Assembly (NCBI GenBank): GCA_040901765.1
Contig: JBBDYG010000029.1
Location: 1 to 44,443 of the forward strand
DNA: 44,443 bases
Source: JBBDYG01 sp040901765
GTDB lineage: Bacteria; Planctomycetota; Planctomycetia; Pirellulales; Lacipirellulaceae
Direction: 5' to 3'
The translations under genes were made by a program, and so were the position numbers. Under the pieces are notes generated by a model. The model searched no databases. It had not been told where the DNA came from and saw only the letters and a list, made by a program, of their open reading frames with translations. Shown piece after piece: positions 16,738-25,921 of the stretch. Each line of letters starts with the position of its first letter. The first letter of the stretch is position 1.

Positions 16738-18099
16738 GGATGAAACTAATTCGAGAGATTTCGCCACGATACGTTCTTCCACATCGGCTGCCCACGGCGC
16801 GGGCAGGCCGTAGTAGACCATCGCCCCGCCGCCCTCGTAACCACCTTCTTCGAGCACCCGCCGCGAGGGAATGTAGGCCATCACGTCGTTGGAATATCCG
16901 GCGACCCAGACGGGTCGCGGAGCTAGCTCGCGTTCGAGACGCAGCGCATAGTCGACCACGACTTCACCGCCTAGGAATATCCATGCGAGGTCGTCGCCAA
17001 GTTGCCAGGCCTGGACTGGGTAGGGATAGGTCGCCCGCAATTCTCCTTCGCTCTCCCACTGTGCCAACAGGAGCTTCGCCCGACGGCCAGCATAGTCATC
17101 GACTGCGGCTTCGGTCGTAAGTTTTTCCTTCGCGGGAAGCTCGCTGAACGCCAGGTCAATTTCTTCGTAGGACAACTCCATGCGCGGTTCGACTGGCATC
17201 ATCTGCTGCGCAAGCACCGCATCGACCGCGTCGGCGATCTGCCGGCCATAATCTTGCGCGAGTTCGACCGTGCGTCGGGGAAGTGGGTTCTGGTCGGCAC
17301 CGCAGCCGGCCCAGAAGAGTGCAACTGCTCCCGGATGACGCCGCTCCAATTCAATCTGCGCAAAGCCGGGCCAATCGCCCGACCAGACGAAATCGGAGAG
17401 AACGGTCGCATGGCAAGCGTAGCCGAACACTACCGCCCGCAACGCATCGTCCGCGCCGAAAACTGCGAGCGTCGGAACATCGTGATCGGTTGGCCCGACC
17501 AGTTTTCCAGCGGCGCGGCGCTCGACGACTTCATTCTCTGGATTGTTGCGGCGGTTGACTGCGAACGTGGCGCTCCCGGTTCCCCAGGCGAGTCGAGCAG
17601 GTTTCAGGTCTTTGAATGCATAGCGCACAACGGCAACCAGTTTGTGTTCTAGTTCCTCGCCATACGCATCGATCAACTGCTGTTGCTCGTCGTCGAGTCC
17701 GTACATCGGCGCCAGGTTTCCGCGGACCACCGGCCCGGTGTGGGTGTGCGAAGTCGCGAGCGCAATGGCTGCCCGCGGCAAATGGTGCGTCTCTTCCAAT
17801 TGCCGGCAAACCTCTTGCGATAGCTCGCGATCGATACCCACGAGGTCGATTGTCACCAGCACGACTTGTTGACCGCGGGAGTCTGTGAGCACCAAGGCCT
17901 TGGCCCATAGGTCCGTCAGTTTGCCGTCGGCCGGCCGGTCTCGCGATGCATAACCGGACATCCACATCGGCTGCTGCGGAGTGATATTGACACGCGCGAC
18001 CCCCGCTTGCCAGCCATCAGCGAGAACTGGAATGGATGACGCGAAGATCAGAATCAAAGCGGAGCTTCCACGACATGCCAGACGAGAGATTGGGTACAT
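16732..18099 (-). CDS. Neutral/alkaline ceramidase-like secreted hydrolase
   Basis: A 455-residue protein matching the N-terminal catalytic domain of neutral/non-lysosomal ceramidases, zinc amidases. It has a signal peptide to about residue 27 (ALILIFASSIPVLADG). Motifs are GVARVNITP and MSGYASRDR near the start, LVTIDLVGID, ATSHTHTGPVVRGN (zinc His residues), FGYACHATVLSD, and SNDVMAYIPSRRVLEEGGYEG towards the end. The C-terminal Ig-like domain of full ceramidases is missing, as in many planctomycete paralogues. The real substrate may not be ceramide. It is the first gene of the minus-strand unit running to the DUF1501 gene and is divergent from the Gfo/Idh/MocA gene. Confidence 0.85.
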   Translation of the reverse strand: MYPISRLACRGSSALILIFASSIPVLADGWQAGVARVNITPQQPMWMSGYASRDRPADGKLTDLWAKALVLTDSRGQQVVLVTIDLVGIDRELSQEVCRQLEETHHLPRAAIALATSHTHTGPVVRGNLAPMYGLDDEQQQLIDAYGEELEHKLVAVVRYAFKDLKPARLAWGTGSATFAVNRRNNPENEVVERRAAGKLVGPTDHDVPTLAVFGADDALRAVVFGYACHATVLSDFVWSGDWPGFAQIELERRHPGAVALFWAGCGADQNPLPRRTVELAQDYGRQIADAVDAVLAQQMMPVEPRMELSYEEIDLAFSELPAKEKLTTEAAVDDYAGRRAKLLLAQWESEGELRATYPYPVQAWQLGDDLAWIFLGGEVVVDYALRLERELAPRPVWVAGYSNDVMAYIPSRRVLEEGGYEGGGAMVYYGLPAPWAADVEERIVAKSLELVSSR

Positions 18100-18253
18100 C
18101 GATAGGTCCGTTCATCAGCGAAGGAGAGTTTTTGGCTAGCCTGATTCTATCTTGCGGCCCGGAGTGTTGGTAGAATCGGACAGGACGTTGAAGTAGTAGC
18201 CATGATGGCCATGATTGCGTGGCCGAATCCGCAGTAACATGGAGACCCGTGCG

Positions 18254-19615
18254 ATGACCAAACCCACCCGCAGAAAGTTTCTGGAATCGATTGGCAAGAC
18301 CGGCGTGGGCGTGACGGTTGGGTTGGCCGCCCTGTCCACGGCCCGGAGCGCTCCGGCAGCGGCAAGCGACCGCCTGCGGTTGGCGATGGTTGGCATCCGC
18401 GGTCGGGGGGGTCATTTGGCGAAGTGCTTTGCTGCCCGGCCTGATTGTGAAATCGCGTATTTGTGCGACGTCGATGAATCATTGTTTCCGACGCATGTGA
18501 GCGCGGTCGAGCAACTCCAAGGCAAACCGCCGCAAACGGTTAGTGACTTCCGCCGCGCGCTCGACGACAAATCGGTGAATGCGATTGTCGTCGCTACACC
18601 CGACCATTGGCACGCCTTGGCGACCGTTTGGGGGTGCCAGGCGGGCAAGGATGTGTATGTCGAAAAACCGGTTAGCCACTCGCCGTGGGAAGGCCGGAAG
18701 ATGGTCGAGGCGGCAAGGAAATACGACCGCATCGTGCAGGTCGGCACGCAGAATCGCAGCGCCCCGTACAACATCAAGGCAAAGGAGTACATCGACAGCG
18801 GCAAGCTGGGCGCCATTCACTTGGTGCGGGTGTACAACCAAAAGTCGTGGCCGAACGTCCCCGCCGCGGAGGATCGCGACACTCCCCCCAGCCTCAACTG
18901 GGACATGTGGACCGGCCCGGCGCCGGCGTCGAAGTACAACCCTAACTTCCACGGCGGGTGGAATCATTTCTGGCGTTTTTCCGGCGGCGACATCATCAAC
19001 GACGGCGTGCATCAAATCGATCTCGCGCGGTGGTTGATCGGAAAATCGTATCCCGAGTCGGTGTACAGTACAGGCGGTCGCTATGCGGAGCCTGGCGCGT
19101 TTGAATCGCCCGACACGCAAGTCGCGGTCTTTCAATTCGACGACATGATCATGACGTTCGACTTAACGCTCTACACCCCGTACATGATCAAGAGCGACGC
19201 GGAGCTGCGCGACAGCGACATGTACCCTTACTGGCCGCAGAACGCCGAGCGGATCGAAATCTACGGCAGCCAGGGGTTAATGATCGTCGGCCGGCACGGC
19301 TGCGGCTGGCAGGTTTACGACCGGCCCAAGGACCGCAAACCGGTGATTGCCGCGCAAGAGAATGGTCCCTTTCCGGACAACGAGCATCAGGAAAACTTCG
19401 TCCAGTCGATTCGCAGCCGTAGCGTACCGAATGCAGATATCGAAGAGGGGCACCGCAGCACAATGCTGTGCCAACTCGCGAACATCAGTTATCGGCTCGG
19501 TGGGCGGAAGCTGGTAGTGGACCCGCAGACGGAAACTTTGCGCGACGATCCGGAAGCCAACAAAATGCTCAAGCGCGAGTATCGCTCGCCGTGGATTGTT
19601 CCAGACGTTGTGTGA
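18254..19615 (+). CDS. Gfo/Idh/MocA family oxidoreductase, Tat-exported
   Basis: A 453-residue NAD(P)-dependent sugar-type oxidoreductase. The ATG at 18254 is preferred because GGAG lies 9 nt upstream and the protein then begins with a twin-arginine signal (TRRKFLESIGKTGVGVTVG). The Rossmann part has RLAMVGIRGRGGHLA, and CDVDES and VVATPDHWHA follow. The EKP motif is present (VYVEKPVSHSPWEGR), and the C-terminal part has NDGVHQIDLARWLIG. Periplasmic members with Tat signals are common in planctomycetes and may carry a pre-bound cofactor. The substrate is unknown. It is divergent from the ceramidase-like gene (154-bp spacer). Confidence 0.92.
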   Translation: MTKPTRRKFLESIGKTGVGVTVGLAALSTARSAPAAASDRLRLAMVGIRGRGGHLAKCFAARPDCEIAYLCDVDESLFPTHVSAVEQLQGKPPQTVSDFRRALDDKSVNAIVVATPDHWHALATVWGCQAGKDVYVEKPVSHSPWEGRKMVEAARKYDRIVQVGTQNRSAPYNIKAKEYIDSGKLGAIHLVRVYNQKSWPNVPAAEDRDTPPSLNWDMWTGPAPASKYNPNFHGGWNHFWRFSGGDIINDGVHQIDLARWLIGKSYPESVYSTGGRYAEPGAFESPDTQVAVFQFDDMIMTFDLTLYTPYMIKSDAELRDSDMYPYWPQNAERIEIYGSQGLMIVGRHGCGWQVYDRPKDRKPVIAAQENGPFPDNEHQENFVQSIRSRSVPNADIEEGHRSTMLCQLANISYRLGGRKLVVDPQTETLRDDPEANKMLKREYRSPWIVPDVV

Positions 19616-19654
19616 CAGCGTACGTCGACCCCAGCACCAGAATATCGGTAGAAC

Positions 19655-20806
19655 TCATCGAACCATTCCTCGAGCGTCGATGGGCAGGCGTTCTAACGAT
19701 CCGTCGGACGCGAGCCACCACGCCTCGTCGGTCAGATTGATCGTCGGGCAGACGTGGTTAGGAATCACCGTAAGCCGATCGCCGACGCGGGGCCGCGCCG
19801 CGCAGCGCGACACATCAACTTGGCCGTGCTCTTCGCTCAAGAGCGCGATCTTTGCGTCCGGGAGTTCGACAACGTGTCCGTGACCCGAATCGGGCGCAGG
19901 AACGCAGCGATCTGCGGCCAGCGCTTTGCTGCCGGCATCGATTACGATTTGATCGGGGACGGCATTGCTGATGACGGACGTGACGATGCGAACCGCACAA
20001 TCCGCGAGCTCACAAAACCCGCCGCGAACGGTGTTCATGTCGTTATACACATAGGTGCCGGGGCGAATCTCCGTGAGGCCCGACATCAGGTGCGATTGAA
20101 AGGCGGTCGGGGTCGAGCCTCCGGAAACGATTCGCGCGGCCAAACCCTGCTGCCGCCAACCTTCTAAATGCTCGCGGATGATATCGGCAGATTCCTGCAG
20201 TGCCTCGGCCTGAGTGCCGGGCGTTTTCCAGATATGACCCGGGTAGCAAAAGATGCCGTCCAGCCGCAGGCGGTTGCTCTGCTCGATTCGCTGCGCTAGC
20301 CGCAGACTCTCCGCCACCGATTGGACGCCCGTGCGATGCAATCCGATATCGATGTCGACGAGCACGCCCGGGCGGCGACCTTCGATCGGCACCGCCGACT
20401 CCAATCGTTCAATCGCTTCCCCAGAATCGAGCGCGACGAGAATATCGTTCTTGGCCAACGAGTTGCGAACCACTTGCAAACTCGCGGACGTGATCGACGG
20501 GTAGGCAATCAGCACTTGCACCCCGAACTGCGACATAACCCCAGCTTCGCCGGGCTTTGCCACGGTCAAACCGACCGCCCCGGCCCGAAGTTGCAGCTCT
20601 GCGGTTCTCAGCGACTTGTGCGTCTTTATATGTGGGCGAAGGTGAATGCCGTGCGTGCGACAGTAGTCGGCCATGCGGTTAATATTACGCTCCACCGTGG
20701 CGCCATCGATCAGCACGAACGGCGTATCCAAATGAGCGCACGCCGACACCCATTCCGCATTGGAAGCCGGACATTCGGATACTTCACTTGTTATTGCGAT
20801 AGGCAT
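19655..20806 (-). CDS. D-threonine aldolase / D-serine dehydratase-like PLP enzyme
   Basis: A 383-residue fold-type III PLP protein (alanine racemase N-terminal barrel). LRPHIKTHK carries the Schiff-base Lys at about K61. GVLVDIDIGLHRTGV and SGGSTPTAF match the barrel and phosphate-binding parts. The C-terminal domain has PNHVCPTIN, the HxC metal pair (H351, C353) typical of D-threonine aldolase and eukaryotic-type D-serine dehydratase. The expected activity is metal- and PLP-dependent cleavage or dehydration of a beta-hydroxy-D-amino acid. GGGGA lies just upstream of the ATG. It is divergent from an M19 dipeptidase, with only 68 bp between starts. Confidence 0.88.
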   Translation of the reverse strand: MPIAITSEVSECPASNAEWVSACAHLDTPFVLIDGATVERNINRMADYCRTHGIHLRPHIKTHKSLRTAELQLRAGAVGLTVAKPGEAGVMSQFGVQVLIAYPSITSASLQVVRNSLAKNDILVALDSGEAIERLESAVPIEGRRPGVLVDIDIGLHRTGVQSVAESLRLAQRIEQSNRLRLDGIFCYPGHIWKTPGTQAEALQESADIIREHLEGWRQQGLAARIVSGGSTPTAFQSHLMSGLTEIRPGTYVYNDMNTVRGGFCELADCAVRIVTSVISNAVPDQIVIDAGSKALAADRCVPAPDSGHGHVVELPDAKIALLSEEHGQVDVSRCAARPRVGDRLTVIPNHVCPTINLTDEAWWLASDGSLERLPIDARGMVR

Positions 20807-20874
20807 TGCTTCCCCAATTCAATCGCGGTAAACAACATACGGGCGCGATCAATCCCTCACTCGCGGTAGCCGTT

Positions 20875-21975
20875 ATGAAACTCATCGCCGATAGTCATCT
20901 CGATCTGGCTTGGAACGCCATCCAAATGAACCGGGATCTTACGCTTTCGCTTGCGGAACTGAATGCCTTGGAAGCGACGAGCGACGACGCGCCGGGGCGC
21001 GGCCGGGCCGCGGTCAGCTTGCCGGCGATGCGGGCCGGCGGCGTCCACTTTTGTGTCGGGACGCTGGTGGCCGGTGCTTCGGCGCACGGCGGTGCGCAGC
21101 GATTTAACTTCGCCGGAGTCGATATTGCCAACTCGCTCGCGCTCGCTCAGTGGAACTACTACATGCGGCTTGCCCATCGTGGCGAGATGAGGCCTATTCG
21201 CACCGCGGCCGAACTTAGCAGCCACATTGCGATCTGGAGCGCGGCAACGGAAGAGCGGCGCGCGACCTTGCCGGTGGGGATCATTTTGGCCTTTGAGGGC
21301 TGCGACGCGATTAGCGAACCCGCGGAGGCTGATGCCTGGTACAACCGGGGCGTCCGCTGCGCAAGCTTGGTTCACTATGGCGAAGGGCGCTACGCAGGCG
21401 GCACCGGCACAACGTCGCCAGTGACGCCGCTCGGGCGAGAGCTTCTTGTCGAGTTTACGCGGTTGGGCATCTTGCTCGACGTGACGCACTTGAGCGATCG
21501 CGCCTTTGACGAAACGATTGGTATGTTTGCAGGCCCCGTCTTCGCCAGCCATCAGAATTGCCGAGCATTGGTGCCGGGGGGGCGACAATTCACGGATGCT
21601 CAGTTGAAAGCGGTGATCGAACGAGGCGGCGTTGTCGGCGTGGCGTGCGACGCCTGGATGCTTACGCCCGACTGGCCAACCCAGTCGTCGGGCAAACCGC
21701 GACCTCCGCGGAGTACGGTTCCGATGACGACGCTTGCCGATCACATCGATCGTATCTGTCAACTTGCGGGAAACGCCCATCTCGCCGCGATCGGCAGCGA
21801 TTTGGATGGTGGCTACGGCACCGAGCAAACTTCCGACGGACTCGATTCCATCGCCGACTTGCAGCAGCTCGACGGCATCCTCGGCCGTCGCGGCTACGCG
21901 AACGAGGACATCGACGCGATTCTCGCCGGAAATTGGATTCGATATTTTCAGCAACATCTGCCAAACCCAGGTTAA
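20875..21975 (+). CDS. Membrane dipeptidase (peptidase M19 family)
   Basis: A 366-residue binuclear zinc dipeptidase of the renal dipeptidase family. The start at 20875 puts the metal motif DSHLDLAW at residues 6-13, as in cytoplasmic relatives; upstream codons add no signal peptide. Further metal ligands are visible: EGCDAI, VTHLSDRAF, FASHQNCRAL and IGSDLDGGYG. Family members cleave dipeptides, often with a D-residue at the C-terminal side. Head-to-head placement with a D-hydroxyamino-acid lyase-like gene suggests a role in D-amino-acid or cell-wall dipeptide turnover; that link is inferred. Confidence 0.9.
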   Translation: MKLIADSHLDLAWNAIQMNRDLTLSLAELNALEATSDDAPGRGRAAVSLPAMRAGGVHFCVGTLVAGASAHGGAQRFNFAGVDIANSLALAQWNYYMRLAHRGEMRPIRTAAELSSHIAIWSAATEERRATLPVGIILAFEGCDAISEPAEADAWYNRGVRCASLVHYGEGRYAGGTGTTSPVTPLGRELLVEFTRLGILLDVTHLSDRAFDETIGMFAGPVFASHQNCRALVPGGRQFTDAQLKAVIERGGVVGVACDAWMLTPDWPTQSSGKPRPPRSTVPMTTLADHIDRICQLAGNAHLAAIGSDLDGGYGTEQTSDGLDSIADLQQLDGILGRRGYANEDIDAILAGNWIRYFQQHLPNPG

Positions 21976-21977
21976 AC

Positions 21978-22130
21978 TTATCCGCATGATCGTGCTATCG
22001 ATAGACCGTCAGCGACTAACTCGTCCGGTGTCCAATGACCGTAAGTGGTGATCAGGATGGTACCATCGCGAACGACCTCTACACCAGTCCGACGAGCGCC
22101 ATGAAGTCGAGCGTGCAGGCCTCCTGGTCC
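21978..22130 (-). pseudogene. Possible remnant of a sialidase-type (BNR) gene
   Basis: The 346-bp space between the dipeptidase and hydrolase genes has no convincing intact gene. On the minus strand a short frame reads GVEVVRDGTILITTYGHW, which I recall as resembling the end of exo-alpha-sialidase-like proteins; the frame then diverges and stops. The upstream part is Arg-rich and does not look like the family. A decayed fragment is plausible, but a chance match cannot be excluded. Confidence 0.3.
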
Positions 22131-22321
22131 GGCATTGCTACCGCCTGCTCGACGACGAACTTTCGCCGAATCAATCAACTTGACCTCGTCGGGCGATCTG
22201 CTGGGTGTTCCAGTATCGCCGCTGAAGCTGCTATCATAAAGGAGGCGCCTGCGCCGCAAGTCGGTCGCGATGGCTCGTGATTGTCTCACGATTGTCAGGT
22301 TCACTTTGAAAGAATGCACTT

Positions 22322-24733
22322 TTGAAATCGCTCCGACAGAGACTTGTGAGCACCCACCCTACACCGTTGCGCAACTTCGCGCGCCTTCGGAGGGTGCTGC
22401 GATGCTTTCTATTCTCTTTGGTGTATGCGCACGGCTCCTGGTGCCAGTCGCAAACTCTTTCCGCAACGCTGGCGGGCACGGCGCCGCTCACGATCGACAA
22501 ACCGCTGGATGAGGTGATGGTGGCTGGCATCAGCCGGTATGCTTTGCGGGCGATCGCGGATTCGCCCCCACAGCGGGAGGCGCGGTGGTCGCGCGATTAT
22601 CGAAGCGCCGAGGACTATGCCGAGAGTGTGCAGCCGAACCGCGCGCGGCTGCGCACAATCATCGGTGCCGTCGACCAGCGGGACTCGGGTGATGAATTTG
22701 AGCTAATCGCGACGCTGGAAAACGACGGAATCGTAGCGCGGTCAAACGAAGCGGTGGTCTACGCCGTGCGTTGGCAGGTGCTCCCCGGAATCACCGCCGA
22801 GGGTTTGCTATTGCAGCCCCGCGAACCGCCGGTGGCGCGGGTGGTGGCGCTGCCGGACGCGGACTGGACGCCGGAAATGTTCGCGGGCATCGCGGAAGGC
22901 TTGGGAAATCATCATCCTATCGCCCGTCAACTCGCCGCAAACGGCGTGCAAGTGATCGTGCCGACGCTCATCAGCCGCGCCGACGATTATTCCGGAAGCG
23001 AGTTGGTAGCTTACACGAATCAGCCGCATCGCGAGTTCGTCTATCGGCAGGCATTCGAACTGGGTCGGCACGTCATTGGCTACGAAGTGCAGAAGATCGA
23101 GGCGGCGGTCGATCTGCTGGAAAAAATGAATAGGCGGGAGGACGTGGATTTGCCGATTGGCGTAGCAGGCGTCGGAGAAGGCGGACTTTTGGCGTTGTAT
23201 GCCGCGGCCGTTGATCCGCGGATCGATACGGCGATGATCTCCGGTTACTTTCAGCCGCGCGAACGAGTTTGGGAAGAACCGATCTATCGAAACGTGTGGT
23301 CGCTGCTTACCGAATTTGGGGATGCCGAGATTGTTAGTTTGATCGTGCCGCGGCCACTGGTGATCGAAGCGTGCGCGGTGCCCGAAGTCCAAGGACCGCC
23401 AGCACTTCGCGACGGGCGTCGCGGCGGTGCGGCGCCGGGCAGAATTTACAATTCTTCTCTGTACGTAGTGAAGAGCGAGTATCAGCGCGCTAAGAAACAC
23501 TACGACCAACTAGGTGTCGGTGACCGAATTACGCTGATCGCGAGCGGCGATGGAGCCGGGCCAAGCGGTTCCGAACCGGCGATTAGCGCGTTCCTTTCCG
23601 GCTTAGGCGTCAATCCGCGCCAGCCGGCCGCGAACGACGCTTTCGAGATTTCAGCGCGTCAGATTGATCCAGAACAGCGACAGCGTCGACAGGTTGCCGA
23701 GCTAGTAGACTTCACCCAACGGTTGCTGAGTCGCAGCGCCAAGGTTCGCGACGAGTTTTGGGCGAAGGCCGATCGTTCGAGCGTGGCGGCTTGGGTTCAG
23801 TCCGCTGAGCCGTATCGCGATCACGTGTGGGAGGAAATGATCGGCAAACTGCCGACGCCGTCCATTCCGCCGAATGTGCGTACTCGGCGCGCGCTCGATG
23901 ACCCCGCATTCACGGGTTATGAAGTGGTCATCGACGTATATCCCGATGTAATAGCGGCTGGCATTCTGCTCTTGCCGACCGATCTTAAGGCCGATGAAAA
24001 GCGGCCAGTGGTTGTTTGCCAACATGGGCTGGAGGGCGTGCCGATGGACACCATCACGACCACCGGCGAAGCCTACAAGTACTACAAATCGTTTTCGGCC
24101 GAGCTAGCAAAGCGGGGATTCATCGTCTACGCGCCTCAGAATCCGTATCGCGGCGAAGATCGGTTCCGCGTAATTCAACGGCAGTCGAACCCCCTCAAGC
24201 GATCGCTGTTCAGCTACATCATCCGCCAGCACGAGCGGACGCTGGAGTGGCTGAGGATTCTGCCGAACGTCGATCCCGAGCGGATCGGTTTCTACGGGCT
24301 GTCCTACGGCGGCAAGACCGCGGTGCGCGTGCCGCCGATTCTCTCCGATTTGTACGCCCTTTCCATTTGCTCCGCGGACTTCAACGAATGGGTTCGCAAG
24401 AATGCGAGCGTCGACGACAGCTACAGCTACATGTACACCGGGGAGTACGAGATGCCGGAGTGGAACATGGGCCACGTTGCGAACTATGCCGAGCTAGCGA
24501 GCCTGATGACGCCGCGGCCGTTCATGGTCGAGCGCGGGCACGACGACGGCGTGGCCCCCGACGAATGGGTGGCCTGGGAATACGCCAAAGTTCGTCGGCA
24601 CTACAATAAACTGGGGCTGGGCGATCAAACGGAGATCGAGTTCTTCGACGGCCCGCACTCCATTCATGGCGTGAACACTTTTCGCTTTCTTGAGAAACAT
24701 CTAGATTGGCCCCTGTACCCGAATCGGGAATGA
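22322..24733 (+). CDS. Tandem alpha/beta hydrolase, acetylxylan esterase/dienelactone hydrolase type
   Basis: An 803-residue secreted protein with two alpha/beta-hydrolase halves. The start is uncertain: TTG at 22322 with a weak purine stretch upstream, or GTG at 22346. Either gives a basic N-terminus and a signal-like LRCFLFSLVYAHGSW. The C-terminal half has GLSYGG with nucleophile Ser661, RGHDDGVAPDEW and GPHSIHG as Asp and His candidates, so it should be active. The N-terminal half has GVGEGG where GxSxG is expected (Gly at 285 in place of Ser), so it is probably inactive. Related planctomycete proteins are annotated as acetylxylan esterases or dienelactone hydrolases; the substrate is unknown. 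An inverted repeat follows the stop. Confidence 0.85.
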   Translation: MKSLRQRLVSTHPTPLRNFARLRRVLRCFLFSLVYAHGSWCQSQTLSATLAGTAPLTIDKPLDEVMVAGISRYALRAIADSPPQREARWSRDYRSAEDYAESVQPNRARLRTIIGAVDQRDSGDEFELIATLENDGIVARSNEAVVYAVRWQVLPGITAEGLLLQPREPPVARVVALPDADWTPEMFAGIAEGLGNHHPIARQLAANGVQVIVPTLISRADDYSGSELVAYTNQPHREFVYRQAFELGRHVIGYEVQKIEAAVDLLEKMNRREDVDLPIGVAGVGEGGLLALYAAAVDPRIDTAMISGYFQPRERVWEEPIYRNVWSLLTEFGDAEIVSLIVPRPLVIEACAVPEVQGPPALRDGRRGGAAPGRIYNSSLYVVKSEYQRAKKHYDQLGVGDRITLIASGDGAGPSGSEPAISAFLSGLGVNPRQPAANDAFEISARQIDPEQRQRRQVAELVDFTQRLLSRSAKVRDEFWAKADRSSVAAWVQSAEPYRDHVWEEMIGKLPTPSIPPNVRTRRALDDPAFTGYEVVIDVYPDVIAAGILLLPTDLKADEKRPVVVCQHGLEGVPMDTITTTGEAYKYYKSFSAELAKRGFIVYAPQNPYRGEDRFRVIQRQSNPLKRSLFSYIIRQHERTLEWLRILPNVDPERIGFYGLSYGGKTAVRVPPILSDLYALSICSADFNEWVRKNASVDDSYSYMYTGEYEMPEWNMGHVANYAELASLMTPRPFMVERGHDDGVAPDEWVAWEYAKVRRHYNKLGLGDQTEIEFFDGPHSIHGVNTFRFLEKHLDWPLYPNRE

Positions 24734-24744
24734 TGAATGAATAG

Positions 24745-24909
24745 CACCACGGGGGCACGGGGGACACGGAGAAAGAGAAGAAGTGAAACCGCTAATGTGC
24801 GCTAATGTTTTAAAAAATGCGATTGCCGGATTTCATTAGCGTCAACTAGCGTCCATCAGCGGTTCAAAAATTATTTCTTCTTCTCTGTGTGCTCCGTGCC
24901 ACTGTGGTG
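24745..24909. repeat. MITE-like inverted repeat element A
   Basis: A 165-bp element lies between the hydrolase and dehydrogenase genes. The left end begins CACCACGGGGGCACGG and the reverse complement of the right end begins CACCACAGTGGCACGG. Inside, TGAAACCGCTAATG... pairs with ...CATCAGCGGTTCA. The whole can fold as one long hairpin of ~70-nt arms. It has no coding capacity and resembles element B and the arm at 44312. Confidence 0.8.
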
Positions 24910-24938
24910 ATCACGAGTTCAATTTGAAATAAAACTTT

Positions 24939-25913
24939 ATGCGAATGAAAGCGGTTCAAGTTGTTGCGCGGGGCAGGGCGGAGTTTGTTGACGTTCCGGT
25001 GCCCGCCGTTCGCCCCGGTTTCGCACTGATTCGCACGCGGCGGTTGTCGTTGTGCGGCAGCGACATCCGCATGTTGCACTACGCGCCCGCAGATGCCTAT
25101 CCCTTTCCTCCCGGGACGACGGGCCATGAAATGGTGGGCGTGGTTAGCGAAATCAACGCGCCTGGATCGGAAATAAAGGTTGGCGACACCGTGCTGGCGC
25201 TTGCGCCGAGCCATCAGGCAATGGCCGAGTTTTTCCTCGCGCCCGTCGAGCATGTCATTCCGTTGCCAACGGGACTGCCGATTGAACAGCTACTGCAAGC
25301 GCAGCAATTGGGCACGGTGCTGTTTGCCTGCCAGCGGCTGCCGAATTTGATCGCCAAGACGGTGGCCGTCATCGGCCAAGGCTCGGCGGGTTTGTTTTTC
25401 AATTTCCACCTGCGGCGGATGGGCGCGCGGCGAGTGATTGCGCTCGACACCGAAAGCTGCCGGCTGGAGCAGTCGCTGAAGTTTGGCGCCACCCACGCGA
25501 TTCACAACGTCGATCGTGATCCCGCCGAAGCGATCCAACAAATCAACGACGGCGAACTGGCCGACGTGGTCGTCGAAGCCGCCGGCGAAGTGGCGTCCAT
25601 CAATTTAGCAATCGACCTGGTGCGGCAATGCGGCGACATCTTGTATTTCGGGTATCCCCGCGGACAATCGATCCCGTTCAATTTCGAACATCTGTTTCAC
25701 AAATGTTGCCACGCGCACACCATCGTTGGAGCGACCGTCGAGCCGGATCAGACCTCAACGCGAATCGCCGTCGATCTGGTCGCCAGTGGGCAGATCGACG
25801 TAAGCTCGATCATCACGCATCGAATGCCGTTCGCCGAAGTGATGGACGCTTACGAGTTGCACCGCACGCACGGCGACCGATGCGTTAAAATCGTGATTGA
25901 AATGCCCGAGTAG
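24939..25913 (+). CDS. Zinc-type alcohol dehydrogenase (MDR superfamily)
   Basis: A 324-residue medium-chain dehydrogenase. Cys39 in LSLCGSDIR and His63-Glu64 in TTGHEMVG are the catalytic zinc ligands. The Rossmann site is IGQGSAGLFFNFHLRRMGA near 140, followed by an acidic residue in ALDTES that favours NAD. The four-Cys structural zinc lobe is missing. The C-terminus keeps the usual MPFAEVMDAYELH. Sorbitol/threonine dehydrogenase-like enzymes are the nearest class; the substrate cannot be read from sequence. It is followed 8 bp later by an Ldh_2 gene, so the two probably form an operon for oxidation of a polyol or hydroxy acid. Confidence 0.88.
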   Translation: MRMKAVQVVARGRAEFVDVPVPAVRPGFALIRTRRLSLCGSDIRMLHYAPADAYPFPPGTTGHEMVGVVSEINAPGSEIKVGDTVLALAPSHQAMAEFFLAPVEHVIPLPTGLPIEQLLQAQQLGTVLFACQRLPNLIAKTVAVIGQGSAGLFFNFHLRRMGARRVIALDTESCRLEQSLKFGATHAIHNVDRDPAEAIQQINDGELADVVVEAAGEVASINLAIDLVRQCGDILYFGYPRGQSIPFNFEHLFHKCCHAHTIVGATVEPDQTSTRIAVDLVASGQIDVSSIITHRMPFAEVMDAYELHRTHGDRCVKIVIEMPE

Positions 25914-25921
25914 GCGAAAGC

